A DNA stretch of 35,001 nucleotides, taken from an uncultured Bacteroidota bacterium (GTDB lineage: Bacteria > Bacteroidota > Bacteroidia > Bacteroidales > F082). The first letter of the stretch is position 1, and each line of letters starts with the position of its first letter. Shown here one piece after another: positions 16,066-22,407 of this stretch. The notes under the pieces are model-generated. The model worked only from the letters and a program-made list of their open reading frames with translations. It ran no database searches and was not told the DNA's origin. A program made the translations under genes and the position numbers. The stretch is taken from NCBI GenBank assembly GCA_913009685.1, contig CAJVXP010000024.1, forward strand, positions 1-35,001, given 5' to 3'.

Positions 16066-18348
16066 GTGAAAGATTTTTTAAAGGATTTAAACAAAGAACA
16101 ATACGATGCCGTAATACATTCCGAAGGCCCATCCATGGTCATTGCCGGAGCAGGTTCGGGAAAAACCAGAGTCCTCACCTACCGCATTGCCCATCTGTTA
16201 GACAAAGGTGTTGACCCTTTCCATGTGCTGTCGTTAACCTTTACCAACAAAGCCGCCCGCGAAATGAAAGAGCGTGTGATACAGCTTATTGGAGATGGCG
16301 AAGCTCGTAATGTATGGATGGGTACTTTTCACTCAGTCTTTGCAAAAATCCTGCGCATCGAAGGGCATCATCTCGGTTATCCTTCCAATTTTACCATTTA
16401 CGACACCGACGACAGTAAGAAGCTTATCCGCAACATTATCGGCGAGATGAACCTTGACCCCAAAGTTTATGTACCCAATTACGTACGCAGCAGGATTTCC
16501 ATGGCCAAGTCACACTTGATAAGTCCGGGAATTTATGCCGAAGACTCCGATATTCAGGCTACAGATGAAAGTTCGGTCAAACCGCTCATAAAAGAAATTT
16601 ACAATGGCTACAATGCCCGGCTGAAACGCTCGGATGCCATGGATTTTGACGATCTGCTCTTTAATACCTACATTCTTTTCCACGATTTTCCCGAAGTGCT
16701 TTACAAATACCAGCAGAAGTTCCGTTACATTCTCGTGGATGAGTATCAGGACACTAACCAGGCGCAATATCTGATTGTGAAAAAGCTGGCTGCCAACACC
16801 GAAAATATCTGTGTGGTTGGAGATGATGCACAAAGTATTTACGCTTTCCGGGGAGCCAACATTCAAAATATTCTGAATTTCAGAAAAGACTATCCCGATT
16901 ATAAGCTTTTCAAGCTGGAACAGAATTACCGTTCCACAAAAAATATTGTTAATGCTGCCAACAAGGTCATCACTTTCAATAAAGAGCAAATCAAAAAGAC
17001 CGTGTGGACCGACAACGGCGAAGGGGAAAAAATTGGTTTTATCCGGGCTACGAGCGACAACGAAGAGGGGAAGCTGATAGCGGATGCTATTTTTTCCATA
17101 AAAATGAATCAGCAACGCCTCAACAGCGACTTTGCCATCCTGTACCGCACCAATGCACAGTCGCGCGCCATGGAAGAATCGCTGCGGAAGCTGAACATTC
17201 CCTACCGGATTTACGGCGGTCAGTCGTTTTACAACCGCAAGGAGATTAGAGATTTACTGGCTTATTTCCGGCTGGTGATTAACCACAACGACGAAGAGGC
17301 GTTACAGCGTGCCATAAGCACACCATCGCGGGGAATCGGGAAAACTACCATGGAACGCATTATTGTTACGGCAGATGAACAAGGCGTCAGTATGTGGGAA
17401 GTGATTGGCGCACCGCAAAAATACGGACTAAAGGTCAATTCGGGAATCTTAAATAAGCTGGGCACTTTCATCACCATGATCAAAAGTTTTTCCGCCGAAA
17501 TGAAAAAAAAGGAGGCCTATGAAGCCGCCAAAATCATTGCCAACGGGTCGGGACTTATTCGTATGTTTCGCGATGAAGAAACGCCCGAAAGTATCAGCCG
17601 CGTGGAAAACATTGAGGAGCTGCTCAACAGTGTGAAAGAGTTTAGCGAACGGGGAGCTGAAGCTGCCGAAGGCGATATGGAACTTCAGGGAACACTCGAT
17701 GAATTCATGCAGGAGGTAGCTCTGTTCACCGATGCCGATAAGGACGATGACGAAGGCAACAACAAAGTGTCGCTTATGACCATTCATGCCGCCAAAGGAT
17801 TGGAATTTCCTTACGTTTTCATCGTGGGACTGGAAGAAAATCTTTTCCCTTCGGTGCAGTCGGTAAGTACACGAACCGATTTAGAAGAGGAGCGCAGGCT
17901 GTTTTATGTAGCCCTCACCCGCGCCATGAAAAAGGTAACGCTCTCCTATGCCGAAAGTCGCTATCGCTGGGGACAATTTACCATTGCCGAGCCCAGCCGT
18001 TTTTTGGAAGAGATTGATGAAAGTCTGCTGGACATTCCCCACAAAACAGCTTTGAAAACAGCACCGGCCGATAGAGAACAACGAAAATCAACCTCATTCG
18101 GCTCCTCCATACGGCAACGAAATTTAAAAACCATTGCATCAGCAACCCAATCTTCAGGCGCTGCCAATTTTCAGGCGGATGACACCACCGGACTCATGGC
18201 GGGCATGGAGGTGGAACATCCAAAATTTGGGAAAGGGAAAGTGGTGGCAGTCGAAGGCTCCGGCCCCAATAAAAAAGCCACGGTGTTTTTTAGTGGCGTC
18301 GGGAAAAAAAATCTGCTGCTGCGCTTTGCTAAACTCAGGATTTTGTAA
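16066..18348 (+). CDS. pcrA: ATP-dependent DNA helicase PcrA/UvrD
   Basis: The 760-residue SF1A helicase starts at a GTG; no in-frame ATG precedes the first conserved block. Motifs seen: Q-motif region LNKEQYDAV, Walker A AGAGSGKT (27-34), SLTFTNKAAREMKERV (motif Ia), Walker B DEYQDTN (225-231), GDDAQSIYAFRGA (motif III), QNYRST (motif IV), and near the end TIHAAKGLEFPYVF (motif V) and VALTRAMK (motif VI). The last 50 residues, starting GMEVEHPKFGKGKVVAVEG, form the Tudor-like C-terminal domain that binds RNA polymerase in PcrA/UvrD. It unwinds DNA 3' to 5' in nucleotide excision and mismatch repair and clears transcription-replication conflicts. Length and domain order are normal. Confidence 0.95.
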   Translation: MKDFLKDLNKEQYDAVIHSEGPSMVIAGAGSGKTRVLTYRIAHLLDKGVDPFHVLSLTFTNKAAREMKERVIQLIGDGEARNVWMGTFHSVFAKILRIEGHHLGYPSNFTIYDTDDSKKLIRNIIGEMNLDPKVYVPNYVRSRISMAKSHLISPGIYAEDSDIQATDESSVKPLIKEIYNGYNARLKRSDAMDFDDLLFNTYILFHDFPEVLYKYQQKFRYILVDEYQDTNQAQYLIVKKLAANTENICVVGDDAQSIYAFRGANIQNILNFRKDYPDYKLFKLEQNYRSTKNIVNAANKVITFNKEQIKKTVWTDNGEGEKIGFIRATSDNEEGKLIADAIFSIKMNQQRLNSDFAILYRTNAQSRAMEESLRKLNIPYRIYGGQSFYNRKEIRDLLAYFRLVINHNDEEALQRAISTPSRGIGKTTMERIIVTADEQGVSMWEVIGAPQKYGLKVNSGILNKLGTFITMIKSFSAEMKKKEAYEAAKIIANGSGLIRMFRDEETPESISRVENIEELLNSVKEFSERGAEAAEGDMELQGTLDEFMQEVALFTDADKDDDEGNNKVSLMTIHAAKGLEFPYVFIVGLEENLFPSVQSVSTRTDLEEERRLFYVALTRAMKKVTLSYAESRYRWGQFTIAEPSRFLEEIDESLLDIPHKTALKTAPADREQRKSTSFGSSIRQRNLKTIASATQSSGAANFQADDTTGLMAGMEVEHPKFGKGKVVAVEGSGPNKKATVFFSGVGKKNLLLRFAKLRIL

Positions 18349-18362
18349 TAGAAGAGGTCTCT

Positions 18363-18456
18363 CCTTCGCTGAGGCTTCGGCAGACGGAGTCAAACGGTGG
18401 TCATTCGCTTCGCTGGCAAACAGTGGTAATTCATAGTAATTTATTGTAATTCGTTG
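18363..18456 (+). repeat. Degenerate 11-bp tandem repeat array, locus 2, with conserved leader
   Basis: Bases 18363-18403 match 9792-9832 at about 38 of 41 positions, covering the leader CCTTCGCTGAGGCTTCGGCA and the first units. Units here are GTCAAACGGTG (18389-18399), the 15-bp variant GTCATTCGCTTCGCT (18400-18414) and GGCAAACAGTG (18415-18425). They then decay into three 10-bp GTAATT-type units up to 18455. It lies 14 bp after the pcrA stop, on the same strand and in the same orientation as locus 1. Confidence 0.7.
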
Positions 18457-18462
18457 TGTCTT

Positions 18463-18505
18463 GTCCTGAAATAGGTTTACAAAAAAAGTAAATAAATTTC
18501 AGGAC
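18463..18505. repeat. Two abutting 18-bp inverted ends (insertion sequence scar or hairpin)
   Basis: GTCCTGAAATAGGTTTAC (18463-18480) and the reverse complement of 18488-18505 agree at 15 of 18 positions, separated only by seven A residues. The outer ten bases are perfect. No T-tract follows, so it is a poor terminator for pcrA. The arrangement looks like both ends of an insertion element left after internal deletion. Confidence 0.5.
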
Positions 18506-18605
18506 GGGTCAGCTTTGTTTCCCCTTCGCAATTTCGCAACTTCTCTTCGTCGCTTTGTTCCTGAAAACCGCCCCAAAAAACAGTCGCTACATTATCTAAA
18601 TTCCT

Positions 18606-18613
18606 TACCTTTG
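18606..18613 (+). promoter_or_regulatory. Bacteroidetes -7 promoter box for the DUF3127-EamA operon
   Basis: TACCTTTG matches TAnnTTTG exactly and ends 33 bases before the ATG at 18647. This supports that ATG over the longer in-frame start at 18515. No TTG lies at the ideal distance upstream. Confidence 0.5.
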
Positions 18614-18646
18614 TGGAATCAAAATAGTAACAAAAACCATACTGAC

Positions 18647-19009
18647 ATGAGTGTAGAACTGAAGGGCAGAATGATTAAAAAACTGCCTGTGGTAAACGGT
18701 GAGAGCCGCAACGGAAACAAATGGGAAAAGCAGGAATTTGTGATTGAGACAGAGGAGCAATACCCGAAAAAGGTGTGCATCAGTGTGTGGGGCGACCGTG
18801 TGCGTGAGCTGGAGAAATTTCAGGAAGGCGACATGGTGGTTGCTTCGGTGAACATCGAGTCGCGCGAGTATAACGAACGCTGGTACACCGACATACGTGC
18901 CTGGCGACTGCAACGCGATGAGAGCGGCAGCCTGCCGCCATTGCCACCCGAAGAACAGCATGACGATTCGGCTATGATGGACGATGGCGCCGGCGACCTT
19001 CCGTTTTAA
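18647..19009 (+). CDS. DUF3127 family protein (small OB-fold/SSB-like)
   Basis: I use the ATG at 18647 (120 aa): the 44 codons upstream in the same frame overlap the promoter box and look non-coding. The N-terminal part, MSVELKGRMIKKLPVVNGES then WEKQEFVIETEEQYPKKV, and the central CISVWGD are typical of DUF3127, a Bacteroidota family of short beta-rich proteins. The tail is acidic (DDSAMMDDGAGDLPF) and ends in DLPF, recalling the acidic DDxIPF tip of SSB proteins that recruits partners. A role as a DNA-binding accessory protein is therefore plausible but inferred. It is followed after 9 bp by an EamA transporter gene, so the two are probably co-transcribed. Confidence 0.82.
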   Translation: MSVELKGRMIKKLPVVNGESRNGNKWEKQEFVIETEEQYPKKVCISVWGDRVRELEKFQEGDMVVASVNIESREYNERWYTDIRAWRLQRDESGSLPPLPPEEQHDDSAMMDDGAGDLPF

Positions 19010-19018
19010 CTTCCGGGT

Positions 19019-19918
19019 ATGAAAAAAGAGAACCTGACAGCCCACCTGGCAGTGTTGGGTGCTAACATCATTTTCGGACTGAATTATGTGATTGCCAAAG
19101 GCATTATGCCTCATTGGATGGAGCCGCGTGCCATTATCTTTCTCCGCGTTACGGGAGCTACAGCTGCTTTCTGGCTGGTTGAAATGTTTGCGGTGAGGGA
19201 GAGAGTTGCGCGAAAAGACCTGAAGCGGATGTTTGTGATCGCCTTTTTCGGCGTGGCGCTGAACCAGATACTGTTTTTTGAAGGGCTGAACCTGACCACG
19301 CCTATTAATGCTTCCATCATCATGGTCGGAACGCCGATTCTGGTGCTGGTGATGTCGCGTTTTGTGATTGGTGATAAAATTTCAGCACGCAAGCTGATGG
19401 GTATTATTCTGGGATTCAGCGGCGCTGCTTTTCTGATTTTACGCAACGGCCATCTCACCCTTAGCTCGGATACTACTTTAGGAAACCTGCTCGTCCTTAT
19501 CAATGCAGCTTCCTATGGCCTGTTTCTTGTGATGGTGAAACCGCTCATGTCGAAATACAGGCCGCTCACGGTTATGAAATGGGTCTTCACTTTCGGACTT
19601 GTCTTTGTCATTCCCGTATCCATTGGTGAAGTTGTCCGCACAAATTTTAGTATTATCCCGTTAAACATCTGGTTCTCCATTATGTACGTGGTAATTTTCA
19701 CCACCATTTTTGCCTATTTCCTGAACAACTATTCCCTGCAAAAAATCTCGCCGTCGGCCAACAGCTCATACATGTACCTGCAACCGGTTCTGGCCTCTCT
19801 TGTGGCTATTTTTGCCGGCAAAGATAAGCTTACCATGACGGAGGTCGTTGCTTCGCTACTGATTTTTGCCGGTGTCTTCTTTGTGAATAAGAGACGTGTC
19901 GCGAAAGTCGCTGCCTGA
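19019..19918 (+). CDS. EamA/DMT-superfamily transporter (RhaT-like)
   Basis: The 299-residue protein has the length and about ten hydrophobic spans of a two-repeat EamA exporter. The N-terminal half opens HLAVLGANIIFGLNYVIAK with PRAIIFLRVTGATAAF. The second half begins near residue 155 (LGNLLVLINAASYGLFLVMVKPL) and ends with SPSANSSYMYLQPVLASLVAIFAGKDKLTM, the conserved last-repeat motif. It sits in the inner membrane and probably exports a metabolite such as an amino acid or nucleoside; the family gives no better resolution. It lies 9 bp downstream of the DUF3127 gene. A 108-bp imperfect palindrome follows its stop. Confidence 0.88.
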   Translation: MKKENLTAHLAVLGANIIFGLNYVIAKGIMPHWMEPRAIIFLRVTGATAAFWLVEMFAVRERVARKDLKRMFVIAFFGVALNQILFFEGLNLTTPINASIIMVGTPILVLVMSRFVIGDKISARKLMGIILGFSGAAFLILRNGHLTLSSDTTLGNLLVLINAASYGLFLVMVKPLMSKYRPLTVMKWVFTFGLVFVIPVSIGEVVRTNFSIIPLNIWFSIMYVVIFTTIFAYFLNNYSLQKISPSANSSYMYLQPVLASLVAIFAGKDKLTMTEVVASLLIFAGVFFVNKRRVAKVAA

Positions 19919-19931
19919 TGGGTAGTGCTTG

Positions 19932-20039
19932 CCAGAAAACGTCAATTTCTTCGTTACGCTCACTTTGAGTATTAGTCATTTACATTAGTAAACTCTTAAC
20001 ACTCAAAGCTTCGCAAGCCTCGAACTTGGCGTTTTCTGA
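19932..20039. repeat. 108-bp symmetric imperfect palindrome
   Basis: Outer arms CCAGAAAACGTCAA (19932-19945) and TTGGCGTTTTCTGA (20026-20039) pair at 12 of 14 positions. Inner arms CTTTGAGT (19963-19970) and ACTCAAAG (20001-20008) pair perfectly. The two internal loops are both 17 bases, so the element is symmetric. It lies just after the EamA stop and before kdsA. It may be a decayed mobile element or a structured RNA; no U-tract supports simple termination. Confidence 0.5.
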
Positions 20040-20067
20040 CTAAGCATAGCAAAAACAGGTAGTTTTC

Positions 20068-20099
20068 TTGCTGAGACTATGTAGCATTTTGTATTTTCG
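20068..20099 (+). promoter_or_regulatory. Weak candidate promoter for kdsA
   Basis: TTG (20068-20070) and TATTTTCG (20092-20099, seven of eight to TAnnTTTG) are separated by 21 bases, slightly long. The predicted start near 20106 lies 28 bases before the ATG at 20134. Confidence 0.3.
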
Positions 20100-20133
20100 C
20101 AGGAGAAAAATATTCTTTTTTAAGCGCTGTAAA

Positions 20134-20961
20134 ATGAAATTCAATTTTGACCGATTGCCAAAGATAAAACATACCGACAGTAATAACTTTTTCCTGCTGG
20201 CCGGTCCTTGTGTGATAGAAGATGAGGAGATGGCTTATCCTATAGCCAAACATATTCTGGAGATTACCGACCGTCTGGAAGTACCTTTTATCTTCAAGGC
20301 TTCCTACAAAAAGGCCAACCGTTCGCGGCTGGACTCTTTTTCGGGCATCGGGGATGAGAGAGCGCTGAAAATCCTAAAAGACATTTCGGAAAAGTTAGAT
20401 ATTCCCGTTGTTACGGATATTCATTCGGCAGAAGAGGCCCGGCTGGCTGCCGGTTATGTGGACGTGCTGCAGATTCCGGCTTTTTTATGCCGGCAAACCG
20501 AATTGCTGCTTGCTGCGGGGAGAACCGGAAAATTCGTCAACATTAAAAAGGGACAGTTTGTTTCGGGCGAAGCCATGCGTTTTGCCGTCGGGAAAGTGCA
20601 ATCCACGGGTAACGAAAACATCTGGCTTACCGAACGGGGAAACATGTTTGGCTATGGCGACCTTGTGGTGGATTACCGCAACATCCCGGCCATGCAAAGC
20701 ATTGGTTTCCCGGTAATTCTCGACATTACACATTCGCTGCAACAGCCTAACCAAAGTAGTGGCATTACCGGAGGAAATCCGCAACTGATTGAGACTATCG
20801 GACGTGCAGGCATCGCTGCCGGCGTAGATGGTATTTTTCTGGAGACGCATCCGCAGCCTTCTCTGGCCAAATCGGATGGCGCCAACATGCTGCCATTGGA
20901 CAAATTAGAAAAGCTGCTGGAGCATCTCGTGGAAATCAGGAAAGTGGTGAACGGGTTTTAA
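20134..20961 (+). CDS. kdsA: 3-deoxy-8-phosphooctulonate (KDO-8-P) synthase
   Basis: From the ATG at 20134 the protein is 275 residues, the usual length; the upstream in-frame TTG at 20068 would add a basic leader not seen in the family. FFLLAGPCVIEDEE (AGPCxxE), FKASYKKANRSR (phosphoenolpyruvate and arabinose-5-phosphate contacts), LQIPAFLCRQTELL, and GFPVILDITHSLQQP with GITGG are diagnostic of KdsA. The enzyme condenses phosphoenolpyruvate with D-arabinose-5-phosphate to KDO-8-P, the first committed step to the KDO of LPS inner core. It is cytoplasmic. With gmhA and gmhB at 26-27 kb it indicates a complete LPS core. The following gene is convergent. Confidence 0.95.
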   Translation: MKFNFDRLPKIKHTDSNNFFLLAGPCVIEDEEMAYPIAKHILEITDRLEVPFIFKASYKKANRSRLDSFSGIGDERALKILKDISEKLDIPVVTDIHSAEEARLAAGYVDVLQIPAFLCRQTELLLAAGRTGKFVNIKKGQFVSGEAMRFAVGKVQSTGNENIWLTERGNMFGYGDLVVDYRNIPAMQSIGFPVILDITHSLQQPNQSSGITGGNPQLIETIGRAGIAAGVDGIFLETHPQPSLAKSDGANMLPLDKLEKLLEHLVEIRKVVNGF

Positions 20962-21028
20962 TAAAGGTGATACAGTCAGGCACGCGAGTATATCAGGATG
21001 TCTTGGTGCCGTGTAACGTCAAAAAAAT

Positions 21029-21064
21029 CCAAATAACAAAGAGACAAATAACAAATAAATCCCA
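21029..21064 (+). repeat. CAAATAACAA-type dispersed repeat, copy 1
   Basis: Two CAAATAACAA decamers (21030-21039, 21045-21054) are followed by ATAAATCCCA. The same 35-36 base block recurs at 32950-32984 in the same orientation. Here it lies in the convergent gap between kdsA and the DUF4831 gene and has no inverted partner. Confidence 0.65.
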
Positions 21065-21104
21065 CCTCTGCCGCGCATTTGCAATGCGTGCGCTTCTCCC
21101 CCTT

Positions 21105-22280
21105 CTATTGCTTATCAATCCCCAGCAATGCGCCGGTTTTCGGGCTGAGGCGGAGACGGGTATTTTTCCTGACCGGAACTGTGGTAACCACGCCGAGTTG
21201 TGGTACCTCAAAAGTATCGGAATAAAACGGGTTGCTCCCACTGCCTACCGAGATTACAGCTTTCACCGGAATCCGGTAAAAAAGGTCATCCGGGCCAGCT
21301 GTTTTCTTTCCGGCAACCTTCGTCATCTGGTTGATAATCCGGACTTTGATATTCAGTGTGTGTGTGTTCCCATCCTTGTCGGTAAACTGCAGTAACTTCC
21401 CGGATAAGGCTTTTTTTTCAGGGTCGAAAACGAAGGAGCGCACCACCATCTGCCGGTATTCACGGCCCAGAAACAGCACCATATATTCATGCGCCAGTTT
21501 TTGTAATTCCACATCCATGTAACGGATGCCTTCGCCGTAATTCACTTCCTGGTATCCGGTAAGCAGATTAAAGCGACTGGTACGGATATTTTTTATCTGT
21601 TTGGCCGCATCATCGGCACGCTCTTCTTCCGTGAGGTTCACCCAACCGGTTTTATACAAAAACCTTTTGATGGTAACCGTGTCAATGGTTATTTTCCTGA
21701 CAATGGTATCTACTTTTTGGGTGCGTGTGTAACCGGCCTGCATGTCGAAGCCTTTCCGGTAATCCGAAAAAAGGTACATCCGGCTCGAACTTTGCGGAGC
21801 AGCGGGCGGTGGTGGCTGCATATTTTCCCGGCCAGGTTGCGGCGCAGGGCCAAAGCCGGCAAGGATGCCTTCATCGTTCAGTTGAAGACCAAAGGAACGG
21901 ATTTCTTTGGAGGAGCGATTTTCCGGAAAACGGACATAAAACACCTGCGCCGGATCGGCTACGGTTACAGGTTGCACTTTGACCGACAACAGCCGGTAAT
22001 AAACTTTTTTGGTTTTCATGTAATCGGTGGTTCCGAGATATTTGGTAGCATAAGCAGCAAACGGTCCGGGAATTTCATTCACCTGCTCCATGATCAGGCT
22101 AACCTTAAAAATGGCTTTTGGCAGTGCATAGTAAACGCCTCCTGCCGGTGTGGGCACCATCTGTTTTCCGGAAGCTTTCGTGACCTGAAACTGGTATTGC
22201 GATTGCCCTTCCGCCTGCATAAAAAACACAAGGAAAGGAAACAACAGTAACAGCCGCAAAGTATTGGTTTGTGTGTTCAT
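21105..22280 (-). CDS. DUF4831 family secreted protein
   Basis: The 391-residue protein starts with a Sec signal peptide (NTLRLLLLFPFLVFFMQAEG, cleavage near AEGQS), so it is exported to the periplasm or outer membrane; no lipobox cysteine follows. The N-terminal block GGVYYALPKAIFKVSL, then GPFAAYATKYLG, and EIRSFGLQLNDEGILAGFG are characteristic of DUF4831, a Bacteroidota family of unknown function. A proline-rich stretch, PPPPAAPQSS, lies near residue 155. The gene begins 39 bases beyond the glnN terminator hairpin and has its own -7 box, so it is a separate transcript. I can state no molecular function. Confidence 0.8.
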   Translation of the reverse strand: MNTQTNTLRLLLLFPFLVFFMQAEGQSQYQFQVTKASGKQMVPTPAGGVYYALPKAIFKVSLIMEQVNEIPGPFAAYATKYLGTTDYMKTKKVYYRLLSVKVQPVTVADPAQVFYVRFPENRSSKEIRSFGLQLNDEGILAGFGPAPQPGRENMQPPPPAAPQSSSRMYLFSDYRKGFDMQAGYTRTQKVDTIVRKITIDTVTIKRFLYKTGWVNLTEEERADDAAKQIKNIRTSRFNLLTGYQEVNYGEGIRYMDVELQKLAHEYMVLFLGREYRQMVVRSFVFDPEKKALSGKLLQFTDKDGNTHTLNIKVRIINQMTKVAGKKTAGPDDLFYRIPVKAVISVGSGSNPFYSDTFEVPQLGVVTTVPVRKNTRLRLSPKTGALLGIDKQ

Positions 22281-22306
22281 AACCGTATTTGTTCTTTGTT
22301 AAAGGA

Positions 22307-22314
22307 CAAATTTA
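22307..22314 (-). promoter_or_regulatory. Bacteroidetes -7 promoter box for the DUF4831 gene
   Basis: Read on the minus strand it is TAAATTTG, an exact TAnnTTTG match, 26 bases before the ATG. It abuts the U-tract of the upstream terminator, so the terminator hairpin occupies the -33 region. Confidence 0.45.
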
Positions 22315-22318
22315 CAAA

Positions 22319-22352
22319 AAATAATCCCCGGAGCGGTATCCGGGGATTATTT
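22319..22352 (-). terminator. Rho-independent terminator of the glnN operon
   Basis: A perfect 14-bp stem (22339-22352 with 22319-22332) with a 6-base loop is followed on the minus strand by a run of T residues (22320-22315). It lies 55 bases after the glnN stop. This is the clearest intrinsic terminator in the window. Confidence 0.88.
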
Positions 22353-22407
22353 AACGGTAATGTTTTAAGCGAGGACGTACACTTCCGCGCACGCACCTGA
22401 AGCGAAA

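Noticed and set aside
20967-21395. 142-residue plus-strand ORF after kdsA
   Set aside because: Most of it is antisense to the DUF4831 gene and its start lies in the dispersed CAAATAACAA repeat.
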